From contig CALBCJ010000012.1 in NCBI GenBank assembly GCA_937926975.1, positions 62,001 through 126,000 of the forward strand: 64,000 nt of DNA, read 5' to 3'. The translations under genes were made by a program, and so were the position numbers. Of the stretch, positions 25,217-38,765 are shown in pieces (positions within the stretch are counted from its first letter, which is position 1; every line of letters starts with the position of its first letter). The notes beneath the pieces are model-generated. The model did no database searches, was not told the origin of the DNA, and saw only the letters and a program-made list of their open reading frames with translations. The stretch is from an uncultured Propionibacteriaceae bacterium. Its GTDB lineage: Bacteria; Actinomycetota; Actinomycetes; Propionibacteriales; Propionibacteriaceae.

Positions 25217-26845
25217 ATGAGCCAGACCCAGATCCCCACGACCCAGCACGCGATCCAGATCGTCGGGGTGGACGAGGTGGTGGTGAACCCCGCCAAGCCG
25301 GTCGACCCGGTCGGGCCGCACCAGGTCCTGCTCCAGGTCGAGGCCTGCGGGATCTGCTTCTCTGACACCAAGCTGCTGCACGCCTTCGACCAGCACCCGC
25401 GCAAGAGCGGGCTGACCGGCGGCCTGAGCGCCGACCAGCTGGCCGAGATCCCCTCCTACCGTCCCGGCTCGCAGCCGACCGTCCCCGGCCACGAGCCGGT
25501 CGGCCGGGTGGTGGCGGTGGGGGAGCAGGTGAGCAGCTTCGCGCTCGGGGACCGGGTGCTGGTGCAGGCCGACTGGAAGCACCTGCCGACGGCCCGCTCG
25601 AACGGGGCCTTCGGGTACAACTTCGAGGGCGCCCTGCAGGAGTACGTGGTGGTCGACGAGCGGTGCGTCGTCTCGCCAGCGGGGGAGAAGATGCTGCTGC
25701 CGGTGGCCGAGGAGCCGTCGGCCGCCGCGGTCGGCCTGATCGAGCCGTGGGCCACGGTCGAGGCCGCGTACGCCTCGCAAGAGCGGCGCGGGCTGCTGCC
25801 GGGCGGCCGGGTGCTGGTGGTGGCCGAGGAGGGTGCCGCGACCGCCGGGCTGGACCCGCTGCTGGCCGCCGCCGAGCCGGCCGAGGTGGTGCGGGTGGCC
25901 CCGGACCAGCTGCCGAGCGAGGGCAGCTTCAGCGACATCGTCTGCTTCGGCGCCGACGCCGCCGTGCTGAGCCGGCTCGGTGACCTGCTCGGGGTGCACG
26001 GGCTGCTGAACGTGGTGCTGGGCGGGCGGCAGGTCGACGGCCCGGTCCGGGTCGATGTGGGCCGGGTCCACTACGACGACATCCGCTACTGCGGCACCAC
26101 GGGCTACGACCCGGCCGCGGGCTATGCCTGGGTCCCCGAGACCGGCAACCTGCGCCCCGGTGACCAGGTGGCGGTCATCGGGGCGGCCGGGCCGATGGGC
26201 ATGATGCACGTGATCCGGGCGGTGACCCTGCCGACCGAGGGGATCACGGTGGCCTCGGTGACGGCCACCGACCTCTCCGACGAGCGGCTGGCCCACCTGG
26301 CCCGCGAGGTCGACCCGGTGGCCGCGCGGCACCAGGTCCCGGTGACCTACCTCAACACCAGCACCACCGAGCTGGCCGGAGGCTACTCGTACCTGGCCTG
26401 CATGGTCCCGGTGCCGGCGGTGATGGCCCAGGCGGTGCAGTGGGCCGGCCCGGGCGCGATCGTCAACGCCTTCGCCGGGATCCCGGCCGGCACCTACGCC
26501 GAGATCGACCTGCAGCACCTGGTCGCCGACCAGGTCTACCTGCTGGGGACCTCCGGCTCCGACATCACCGACATGGCGACGGTGCTGCGCAAGATCGAGT
26601 CCGAGGTGGTCGACACCACCGTGTCGCTGGACGCGGTCTGCGGGATGGCCGGCTTCCTGGACGCGATCCGGTCGGTGATGGAGCGGACCTCGGGCGGCAA
26701 GATCATGGTCTTCCCGTCCCTGCCCGACCTGGGTCTGGTCCGGCTGGCGGACCTGCCCCAGCAGCTGCCTCAGGTGGCGGCGCAGCTGCGCGACGGGCGC
26801 TGGACCAAGGCGGCCGAGGACACCCTGCTCGGTCGTACGGGGTAG
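25217..26845 (+). CDS. Long zinc-type alcohol dehydrogenase with two Rossmann-like segments
   Basis: At 542 residues this is far longer than ordinary MDR alcohol dehydrogenases (~340-360). The catalytic domain is recognisable: VEACGICFSDTKL (C44), PGHEPVGRV (H92, E93) and GDRVLVQ. The four-cysteine structural zinc lobe is absent and ~20 residues are inserted before PGHE. A first Rossmann-like unit (RVLVVAEEGAATAG, ~197-275) lacks the glycine signature; a second unit has it at VIGAAGPMGMM (from 322) and continues to the end. It probably oxidises or reduces a hydroxyl of a sugar-pathway intermediate with NAD(P). Third gene of its operon, 11 bases after the fusion gene, with GGAGGAG. Confidence 0.82.
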   Translation: MSQTQIPTTQHAIQIVGVDEVVVNPAKPVDPVGPHQVLLQVEACGICFSDTKLLHAFDQHPRKSGLTGGLSADQLAEIPSYRPGSQPTVPGHEPVGRVVAVGEQVSSFALGDRVLVQADWKHLPTARSNGAFGYNFEGALQEYVVVDERCVVSPAGEKMLLPVAEEPSAAAVGLIEPWATVEAAYASQERRGLLPGGRVLVVAEEGAATAGLDPLLAAAEPAEVVRVAPDQLPSEGSFSDIVCFGADAAVLSRLGDLLGVHGLLNVVLGGRQVDGPVRVDVGRVHYDDIRYCGTTGYDPAAGYAWVPETGNLRPGDQVAVIGAAGPMGMMHVIRAVTLPTEGITVASVTATDLSDERLAHLAREVDPVAARHQVPVTYLNTSTTELAGGYSYLACMVPVPAVMAQAVQWAGPGAIVNAFAGIPAGTYAEIDLQHLVADQVYLLGTSGSDITDMATVLRKIESEVVDTTVSLDAVCGMAGFLDAIRSVMERTSGGKIMVFPSLPDLGLVRLADLPQQLPQVAAQLRDGRWTKAAEDTLLGRTG

Positions 26846-26899
26846 CCGGGCCGCAGTTCACAGGTCGGGAAGGGCGCTGCGGCGACCGTGAGGACCGTC

Positions 26900-26930
26900 G
26901 CCTGACCCGGGGCGACGCCCCCGGTCAGGC
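26900..26930. terminator. Bidirectional hairpin terminator
   Basis: GCCTGACC-C-GGGGC and its near-complement form a 14-bp stem with one mismatch and a three-base loop. The right arm contains the stop codon of the convergent zinc-ribbon gene. It ends both that gene and the dehydrogenase operon. Confidence 0.7.
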
Positions 26931-27569
26931 CACGCAGAGGGCCACGCCGTCGACCGGCTTGCCCGAGACTCCTTCGGTGATGGCGGTCTCGGGGTACCAG
27001 TCCCAGCTGTTGTCTCCGGTCTTGACCCACAGCCACCAGGTGTTCTCCTGGCCTGCCCGGTAGACCGGGTTCTCCTTGCCCAGGTCAGCCTGGCAGGCGA
27101 CGGTCTGTGACCCCTTGGTGAGCTCGCGGCCCTTCTGCAGCCCCGTGGGGGTCTGCCAGAAGGTGCAGCTGGCCCCGGGGTAGCCCTCCCAGCTGGAGTC
27201 TGCACTGGCACAGGCCCGGCCGCCGCTGGTCCCGGAGACTCTGACCTGAGACGGGTTGGCCCGCGGCCGGGCCGACGGGTCCGTGAGCAAGGACACGGGC
27301 CGGGGAGTGCTCGGGGTCGCAGAGCTGCTGGGGACCGGGGGGGCTGGAAGCGGTAGTGGCCGCAGCAGGTACATCACGGTCATCGCCCCAGCCAGGACGG
27401 CGACCGCGGCCAGCACGAGCAGCACGACCGGCCCCCGCCCAGAGCCTGTCGGACGGGCGGCGCCGGTCGTGGGTACTCGCCGCACCGTGACCGGCTGCCC
27501 GCACCGGCCGCAGTAGCCGTCGTCCGCTGCCAGCGGGTGGCCGCAGGCCGGGCAGGAGGTCGGGTTCAC
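26925..27569 (-). CDS. Zinc-ribbon membrane protein of unknown function
   Basis: A 214-residue protein with an N-terminal zinc ribbon (CPACGHPLAADDGYCGRCG, two CxxC pairs), a basic linker, one transmembrane helix (VVLLVLAAVAVLAGAMTVMYLL, about residues 48-69), a Pro/Ser/Thr-rich spacer, and a C-terminal extracytoplasmic domain with three cysteines and several tryptophans (SWEGYPGASC, WWLWVKTG, WDWYPE). The topology suggests a cytoplasmic zinc finger coupled to an external sensor-like domain; no function is known. GTG 27569 lies six bases after a TAGGCT box, so it is probably leaderless. It may be unrelated to the flanking catabolic operons. Confidence 0.82.
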   Translation of the reverse strand: MNPTSCPACGHPLAADDGYCGRCGQPVTVRRVPTTGAARPTGSGRGPVVLLVLAAVAVLAGAMTVMYLLRPLPLPAPPVPSSSATPSTPRPVSLLTDPSARPRANPSQVRVSGTSGGRACASADSSWEGYPGASCTFWQTPTGLQKGRELTKGSQTVACQADLGKENPVYRAGQENTWWLWVKTGDNSWDWYPETAITEGVSGKPVDGVALCVA

Positions 27570-27575
27570 GCCAGC

Positions 27576-27581
27576 AGCCTA
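27576..27581 (-). promoter_or_regulatory. -10 box for leaderless zinc-ribbon gene
   Basis: TAGGCT on the minus strand ends six bases before GTG 27569, predicting a leaderless transcript. Confidence 0.5.
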
Positions 27582-27657
27582 GTCGGTTCCGACGTGCTCG
27601 GCCCGGCGTGACCGAGGCGTCTCCAGGCCGACAGCCGGACCCGGGCACGACAGGGCA

Positions 27658-27727
27658 TTGCATCTGCGAGGCTTTCGGGTCTAGTCTGAACGTAAGTGAT
27701 TCGAAAGCGATTCGAAAGATAGTCGAA
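27658..27727 (+). promoter_or_regulatory. Promoter and triple-repeat operator of the deoR-2-oxo acid dehydrogenase operon
   Basis: TTGCAT (27658-27663) and TAGTCT (27682-27687) with an 18-base spacer form a good sigma-70-type promoter. Just after the expected start, TTCGAA occurs at 27700-27705 and 27711-27716 and GTCGAA at 27722-27727, an exact 11-bp spacing of one helical turn within direct repeats of GATTCGAAAG. Tandem phased repeats are typical of DeoR-family operators, so autoregulation by the adjacent repressor is likely. Confidence 0.75.
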
Positions 27728-27741
27728 GGGAATGGTCGCCA

Positions 27742-28497
27742 GTGCCGGTTGACCGCACGGAGCGCGAGGCCTACATCCTTGACCTGCTGGCGAAAGACGG
27801 GTCGTTGTCGGTCTCAGCCCTGTCGCGAGACCTCGGGGTCTCCGAGGTCACCGTCCGCAGCAACCTGCGCGACCTGGAGCAGCGCGGGCTGCTCACCCGG
27901 ACCCATGGTGGCGCCGAGCCGGTCCGGATCCTCGACGTCCTGGACCGGGCCCGGCAGCAGGCTGCGGAGAAGGAGCGGATCGCCGCCCAGGCAGCGGCCA
28001 TGGTGGTCGACGGGGACCGGGTCATGATCGAGGCCGGGACCACCACTGCCCTGCTGGTGCGCCACCTCTCGGGCCGGCGCGGGGTCCAGGTGGTCACCAA
28101 CTCCACCCTGGTGCTGCGGCAGGCCCGCAGCCTGCCCGAGCTGACCGTCCTGCTCACCGGGGGAGAGTTCCACCCCGGCAGTGAGTCCCTGGTGGGCCCG
28201 GTGGCGCTGCGGACGATCCGCGACTTCAACGTCCGGCTGGCCTTCGTCGGCACCGACGGCTTCACCTCCGACCGGGGGATCACGACCCAGTTCGCCGCCG
28301 GCGCCGAGGTGATCACGGCCATGGCCGACCGGGCCGAGGAGACCTGGCTGCTGGCCGACTCCTCCAAGTACGGCCGGGCCGGCTTCGTCTCCGCACTCGG
28401 GCTCGCCGACCTCACCGGCATCGTCACCGACTCCGGCATCGGGCCGGAGGCGGCACGCGCACTCCGTACCAGCGCACCCCAGGTGCGCCTCGCCTAA
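27742..28497 (+). CDS. DeoR/GlpR family transcriptional repressor
   Basis: A 251-residue sugar-responsive repressor. The N-terminal helix-turn-helix has the DeoR pattern REAYILDLLAKDGSLSVS then LGVSEVTVRSNLRDLEQRG and GLLTRTHGGAE. The C-terminal isomerase-like sensor has GDRVMIEAGTTTALLVRHL, VVTNSTLVL, LTGGEFHP and AFVGTDGFTSDRG, and DSSKYGRAGF, which bind sugar phosphates in the family. GTG 27742 starts it, 14 bases downstream of the third operator repeat. E2 follows after 14 bases. The effector is probably a phosphorylated intermediate of the neighbouring pathway (inference). Confidence 0.92.
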   Translation: MPVDRTEREAYILDLLAKDGSLSVSALSRDLGVSEVTVRSNLRDLEQRGLLTRTHGGAEPVRILDVLDRARQQAAEKERIAAQAAAMVVDGDRVMIEAGTTTALLVRHLSGRRGVQVVTNSTLVLRQARSLPELTVLLTGGEFHPGSESLVGPVALRTIRDFNVRLAFVGTDGFTSDRGITTQFAAGAEVITAMADRAEETWLLADSSKYGRAGFVSALGLADLTGIVTDSGIGPEAARALRTSAPQVRLA

Positions 28498-28511
28498 GGA
28501 AGGACCGCCTC

Positions 28512-29852
28512 ATGGCTCAGGTCGTCGTGATGCCCCAGCTGGGCAACAGCGTCGAGTCCTGTCTGCTCACCGCGTGGCACGTCACGCTCGGCGACACCGT
28601 CGAGCCCGGGACCGTGCTCTGCGACATCGAGACCGACAAGTCGACGATGGATGTCCCGGCCCAGGTGTCGGGAACCGTGCTCGCCCTGCTCGCCGCCGAG
28701 GGCGACGACGTCCCGGTCAAGACCCCGATTGCCGTGGTCGGGGAGCCGGGGGAGCCCGTACCCGACCTCGGCGCCGAGCCTGCCTCGCAGCCCGAGCCGG
28801 CCGCCGTCTCACCGGCCCCCGCCGCTGCGGGCACCGAGATCCCGGCCGCAGCAGTCCTGGCCGCCTCCCCCCGGGCCCGCAACCGGGCGCGTCAGGCCGG
28901 AGTCGCAGTCGAGGCGGCGGCACCGGGCAGCGGCCCGCACGGCCGGGTGATCACCCCCGACGTCGAGCGCCTGGTCGCGGCCGGGCCTGGCCTGACCTCG
29001 GCCGCCAAGGGCGTGCCCGGCTACCAGCCCGGCGGCACCGGGACCGGGATCGGCGGCCGGGTCACCCGCGCCGACCTGGCCGCAGCCCCGCAGGCCGACG
29101 AGCCGGCACCGGTCGTCGAGGCGGCCCCCGCGACTGCCCCTGCTGCGGCTGCGTCCGGCGAGCAGGTCACCGAGCTCAAGGGGATCCGCAAGCTGATCGC
29201 CGACCGGATGCGGGAGTCGCTGGCGGTCAGCGCCCAGCTCTCGTACGACGCCTCCGCCCCGGCCGCCGCGCTGCTGGCGCTTCGGAAGCGGCTCAAGGCG
29301 ACCGACCCGGCCCTCGGGCTCAACCTGGTGACCATCGGTGACCTGGTCGGTCTGGTCGCCGCCAAGGTGGTCCGCCAGCACCCGGCCCTCAACGCCCACC
29401 TCAGCAGCGGGGTGCTGCGCAGCTTCGACCAGGTCCACCTGGGCATGGCCGTCGACACCCCGCGCGGGCTGATGGTCCCCACCATCCGGGACGCCGCCGC
29501 GATGGGGCTGCGGGACTTCGCCGCCGCCACCAAGGACCTGGCCGCCCAGTGCCAGTCCGGGCGGATCTCGCCCGACCTGCTGGCCGGGGCCACCTTCACC
29601 GTCTCCAACCTGGGCTCGTTCGGGATCGAGAGCTTCACCCCGATCGTCAACCAGCCCCAGACCGGGATCCTCGGGGTCAACGCGATCGTGCCCCGAGCAG
29701 TCGCCGGTCCCGACGGCAGCGTCGGGGTGGAGCAGCGGATCGGCTTCTCCCTGACCGCCGACCACCAGGTCGTCGACGGGGCCGACGCGGCCCGCTTCCT
29801 GCGCGACCTGACCAGCGCCATCGCCGCCGTCGACCTCTTCCTGATGTCATGA
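28512..29852 (+). CDS. 2-oxo acid dehydrogenase E2 (dihydrolipoyl acyltransferase)
   Basis: The 446-residue E2 core protein carries acyl groups on lipoate to CoA. One lipoyl domain at the N-terminus has its modified lysine K43 in ETDKSTMDV. After an Ala/Pro-rich linker comes an E3/E1-binding domain (ASPRARNRARQAGV, GRVITPDVERL, GRVTRADL). The catalytic domain (from ~220) contains LKGIRKLIADRM, FTVSNLGSFGIESF and the active site DHQVVDG (H418, D422). AAGGAAGGA precedes ATG 28512. Its stop overlaps the E3 gene (ATGA). Whether the acyl group is acetyl, propionyl or branched-chain cannot be told from sequence. Confidence 0.93.
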   Translation: MAQVVVMPQLGNSVESCLLTAWHVTLGDTVEPGTVLCDIETDKSTMDVPAQVSGTVLALLAAEGDDVPVKTPIAVVGEPGEPVPDLGAEPASQPEPAAVSPAPAAAGTEIPAAAVLAASPRARNRARQAGVAVEAAAPGSGPHGRVITPDVERLVAAGPGLTSAAKGVPGYQPGGTGTGIGGRVTRADLAAAPQADEPAPVVEAAPATAPAAAASGEQVTELKGIRKLIADRMRESLAVSAQLSYDASAPAAALLALRKRLKATDPALGLNLVTIGDLVGLVAAKVVRQHPALNAHLSSGVLRSFDQVHLGMAVDTPRGLMVPTIRDAAAMGLRDFAAATKDLAAQCQSGRISPDLLAGATFTVSNLGSFGIESFTPIVNQPQTGILGVNAIVPRAVAGPDGSVGVEQRIGFSLTADHQVVDGADAARFLRDLTSAIAAVDLFLMS

Positions 29853-31225
29853 GCAGCGCACCCGACTACGACGTCATCGTCCTCGGCGGCGGCCCCGGCG
29901 GCTACCTCGCTGCGGAGCGGCTCGGCCAGGCCGGCCAGAAGGTCCTGCTGGTCGAGAAGGAGGCCCTGGGCGGCACCTGCCTCAACGTGGGCTGCATCCC
30001 GACCAAGTCCCTGCTGAGCTCGGCCAAGCTCTACCAGCACGCGCTGCACAGCGAGCGGTACGGGGTGAGCGCGGCGGGCGTCTCGTACGACTGGGCGAAG
30101 GTCCAGGCCTGGAAGCAGGAGGTGGTGAAGACCCTGGTCGGTGGGGTGGCCGCGATGCTGCGCCGGCTCAAGGTCGAGGTCTGCTCGGAGGCCGGAACCC
30201 TGGTCGGTCCCGGCGTGGTCGAGGTGGCCGGGCAGCGCTGCACCGCCCGGCACGTGATCGTGGCCACTGGCTCGACGCCGGTGCTGCCCCCGGTCCCCGG
30301 CACCCGGGGCAACCCGCTGGTGGTCGACTCCACCGGGATGCTCGCGGTCAGCGAGGTCCCGAGGCGGCTCGCGGTGATCGGCGGCGGGGTGATCGGGATC
30401 GAGCTCGCCAGCCTCTTCGCCGCTCTCGGCAGCGAGGTCACGGTGATCGAGATGATGCCCCAGATCGTGCCCTTCATGGACGCCGACCTGGCCGCCACGA
30501 TGCAGGCCTCGATGCCCAAGGTCACCTTCCGGCTGTCGAGCAGGGTCGAGGCGGTCGAGTCCAGCACCGTGGTCTTCACCCCCGAGGGCGGCCAGCCGGA
30601 CCGGGTGGAGGCCGACCTGGTGCTGATGGCGGTGGGGCGCCGGGCCCTGGTCGACGGCTGGGGCGCCCGCGAGGCCGGCCTGGAGACCGACCGGCGCGGG
30701 GTGGTGGTCGACGACCAGATGCGGACCAACCTGCCCGGCGTCTGGGCGGTGGGCGACGTCACCGGGCGCAGCCTGCTGGCGCACGCCGCGTACCGGATGG
30801 CCGAGGTCGCGGTCGCGAACATCCTCGACCCGCAGGCTCGCAGCCGCGGCGAGCGGATGCGCTGGGACACCGTGCCCTGGGCGGTCTACTCGGTGCCGGA
30901 GGCCGCCGGGGTCGGGCTGACCGAGGCCGAGGCGGTCCGCCGCGGCAGGGACGTCGTCGCCGCCACCGCGCCGCTGGTGCTGTCGGGCCGGTTCGTCGCC
31001 GAGAACGGCCTGTCGAAGGCGGGAGCGGTCAAGGTGGTGGCCGAGCGGGGCAGCGGTGTAGTGCTCGGCATCCACATCCTCGGCCCGTACGCGCCGGAGA
31101 CCGTCTGGGGTGCAGCCACCGCCCTGGAGACCGAGCTCACCGTGACCGACCTGCGCCAGGTCGTGTTCCCCCACCCCACCGTTTCGGAAGGGATCCGCGA
31201 GGCTCTGTGGGCCATCCGGGTCTGA
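29849..31225 (+). CDS. lpdA: Dihydrolipoamide dehydrogenase (E3)
   Basis: E3 reoxidises dihydrolipoamide, passing electrons to NAD via FAD. The 458-residue protein has the FAD loop VIVLGGGPGGYLAAERLG, the redox disulfide GGTCLNVGCIPTKSLL, the NAD loop IGGGVIGIELASLFAALG, the second FAD motif VWAVGDVTGRSLLAHAA, and the dimer-interface base FPHPTVSE near the C-terminus. ATG 29849 overlaps the E2 stop; the frame is open further upstream inside E2, but only this start gives the normal N-terminus. Dedicated to this operon's complex. Confidence 0.95.
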   Translation: MSSAPDYDVIVLGGGPGGYLAAERLGQAGQKVLLVEKEALGGTCLNVGCIPTKSLLSSAKLYQHALHSERYGVSAAGVSYDWAKVQAWKQEVVKTLVGGVAAMLRRLKVEVCSEAGTLVGPGVVEVAGQRCTARHVIVATGSTPVLPPVPGTRGNPLVVDSTGMLAVSEVPRRLAVIGGGVIGIELASLFAALGSEVTVIEMMPQIVPFMDADLAATMQASMPKVTFRLSSRVEAVESSTVVFTPEGGQPDRVEADLVLMAVGRRALVDGWGAREAGLETDRRGVVVDDQMRTNLPGVWAVGDVTGRSLLAHAAYRMAEVAVANILDPQARSRGERMRWDTVPWAVYSVPEAAGVGLTEAEAVRRGRDVVAATAPLVLSGRFVAENGLSKAGAVKVVAERGSGVVLGIHILGPYAPETVWGAATALETELTVTDLRQVVFPHPTVSEGIREALWAIRV

Positions 31226-31244
31226 CCACACACGAAGGACAACT

Positions 31245-33698
<2,454 letters not shown>

Positions 33699-33716
33699 TG
33701 CCGGTCTGAGCCGGTT

Positions 33717-33747
33717 CGCGGCCGGGGCCTCGTGAGCCCCGGCCGCG
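33717..33747 (+). terminator. 12-bp hairpin terminator after E1
   Basis: CGCGGCCGGGGC (33717-33728) pairs perfectly with 33736-33747 around a seven-base loop, 18 bases after the E1 stop. It closes the DeoR-E2-E3-E1 transcription unit. Confidence 0.78.
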
Positions 33748-33854
33748 GCGTGCTGCCAGACCGGTCTGGTGGCAGCGTCAGGGAGGTGCCGTGCGCTGCC
33801 GAGCCCACTGCCCGCCGGTCTCGGTGAGCACCTTCCGGGAGGAGTCTCCTCCAG

Positions 33855-33887
33855 ATGCTTGTGCAGCAAGCATGGCGGTTCTACTGT
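33855..33887 (+). promoter_or_regulatory. PadR operator and leaderless promoter
   Basis: ATGCTTG (33855-33861) and CAAGCAT (33867-33873) form a perfect inverted repeat with five central bases, the ATGC...GCAT form bound by PadR repressors. It covers the -35 region of a promoter whose -10 is TACTGT (33882-33887), seven bases before ATG 33895. Autorepression of the padR gene is the natural reading. Confidence 0.72.
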
Positions 33888-33894
33888 GTCCGGC

Positions 33895-34233
33895 ATGGAC
33901 GATCTCAGCCAGCTGCGACGAGGAGCGGTGGAGCTGGCGGTGCTGCGACTGCTCGCCGACGGCGAGCTGTACGGGCAGGCCCTGGTCGAGACCCTGGGCC
34001 AGTACGGCCGGCTGGGCACCAGCCGGGGCACCGTCTACCCGATGCTGAGCCGGCTGCGCAGCGCCGGACTGGTGGAGACCACCTGGCACGAGTCGCCGGT
34101 GGGGCCGCCGCGGCGCTACTACCGCCTGACCGCAGCCGGTGAGGCCGCCTGCCAGCGGCGCCAGGAGGCCTGGCAGGGCCTGGTCGCGGACATGGAACGA
34201 CTTCTGACGAGCACCCGAGAGGAGCAGCAGTGA
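33895..34233 (+). CDS. PadR family transcriptional regulator
   Basis: A 112-residue PadR regulator with the winged helix starting LRRGAVELAVLRLLADGELYG, the recognition region GTSRGTVYPMLSRLRSAGLV, the wing GPPRRYYRLTAAGEAA and a short C-terminal dimer helix (subfamily 2). The upstream frame is open to 33769, but the leaderless -10 box and the family N-terminus fix ATG 33895. Its stop overlaps the start of the HAAS gene (GTGA), the usual arrangement in which a PadR repressor controls a membrane protein made with it. Confidence 0.92.
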   Translation: MDDLSQLRRGAVELAVLRLLADGELYGQALVETLGQYGRLGTSRGTVYPMLSRLRSAGLVETTWHESPVGPPRRYYRLTAAGEAACQRRQEAWQGLVADMERLLTSTREEQQ

Positions 34234-35012
34234 CGATCGAGGAGTACCTGGACCGGGTCAGCGCCGCGCTGCGGGTCCCAGCCGCCCAGGCCGGAGTCGA
34301 CGACCTGCGCTCGCAGCTGCTCGAGCGGGCCGACGTGGTCGGCGAGGCCGCCGCCTGTGACGAGCTCGGCCCGCCCGAGCGGTACGCGTCCGCCCTGGAC
34401 GAGGCCTTCACCGACCAGGCCCCGGACGACTTCGACCCGCCGGCGGCCGAGAAGCTGTGGGGCGTCCCGTACAGCTTCCGTGTCGACGGGTCCTGGTGGC
34501 GGCGGCTGTTCAACCCGTCCGACCCGCGGATCCTCGTCCCGCACGTGCTCGGCTGGGGCTACTCGGTGAACGTCGGCGCGGTCGCCGTGCGGCTCGGGCT
34601 GCTGCGCCCCGACGACCTCGACACCGATACTCTCGCCGAGCTGCGTGCGGGCGACGCGACGGCCGGCCTGGTCGTGCTCTCAGCCGCCGGCCTGGGCAAC
34701 CTGGCCCGGGCGGTACGCAGCCCCCAGAGCCCTTCCGACCGCCGAGACGCGGTGCTCGGGGCGCTGGTGGTAGCGGCGGCCGTCAGCCCAAGCCTGACCG
34801 GGGGAGGCGTGATCCAGCGGCTGGCGGCCCAGTCGTTCGGGCTGCTGGTGACCGGGGCCGTCCTGGCCAAGGCCGTCGACCGGCGCCGGCCCCGGTGGGG
34901 TGCGCTGGCCGTCGCGGCGGGCTGCGGGGCCGCGGTGGCGAACCTCGTCGTCCCGGTCCGGGCGGCTGTCCGGCGCTCGGCGGAGCACCAGCTGGGCCGG
35001 CCCGAGGACTGA
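34230..35012 (+). CDS. HAAS/DUF5808-type membrane protein paired with PadR
   Basis: A 260-residue protein. The N-terminal ~75 residues are an alpha-helical HAAS-like domain (MTIEEYLDRVSAALRVP, DDLRSQLLERADVV, LGPPERYASALDEAF), commonly partnered with PadR regulators. A DUF5808-like stretch follows (RLFNPSDPRILVPHVLGWGY). The C-terminal half has hydrophobic segments compatible with three to four membrane helices (AGLVVLSAAGLGNLA, VLGALVVAAAVSPSL, FGLLVTGAVLAKAV, WGALAVAAGCGAAVANLVV). GTG 34230 is translationally coupled to padR. The role is probably envelope sensing, but that is inferred. Confidence 0.8.
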   Translation: MTIEEYLDRVSAALRVPAAQAGVDDLRSQLLERADVVGEAAACDELGPPERYASALDEAFTDQAPDDFDPPAAEKLWGVPYSFRVDGSWWRRLFNPSDPRILVPHVLGWGYSVNVGAVAVRLGLLRPDDLDTDTLAELRAGDATAGLVVLSAAGLGNLARAVRSPQSPSDRRDAVLGALVVAAAVSPSLTGGGVIQRLAAQSFGLLVTGAVLAKAVDRRRPRWGALAVAAGCGAAVANLVVPVRAAVRRSAEHQLGRPED

Positions 35013-35197
35013 GTGCCGCTGTCTGCCGAGGGCGCCGAGAAGCTGGACGAGCACGCCGCCCACCGCGGCCGCACCGAGGCAGTGCCGGCAGCCGGGTCCA
35101 GCAGGAGAAGGCCGTCATCGTCGGTGGGGTCCGCACCGGCGTCGGCTGGTGACGCCTCGCGCGGTCGCGCAGGCAGTCAGCGACCAGTCACAGCGAC

Positions 35198-35203
35198 TAT
35201 CCT
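35198..35203 (+). promoter_or_regulatory. -10 box for leaderless metH
   Basis: TATCCT lies six bases before GTG 35210, so metH mRNA should begin at its start codon. The 197-base gap before it (35013-35209) shows no gene and no cobalamin riboswitch that I can recognise; a leaderless start would leave no room for one. Confidence 0.6.
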
Positions 35204-35209
35204 GCCCCG

Positions 35210-38704
<3,495 letters not shown>

Positions 38705-38765
38705 CGGCAGGTACGGTCCTGATCCTGCGACCGGTGGTGGGCCGAGGTGACAGAATCGTGCCGCC

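Noticed and set aside
35013..35209. Possible cobalamin riboswitch upstream of metH
   Set aside because: No B12-box-like conserved segment seen, and the TATCCT box six bases before the start codon predicts a leaderless mRNA.
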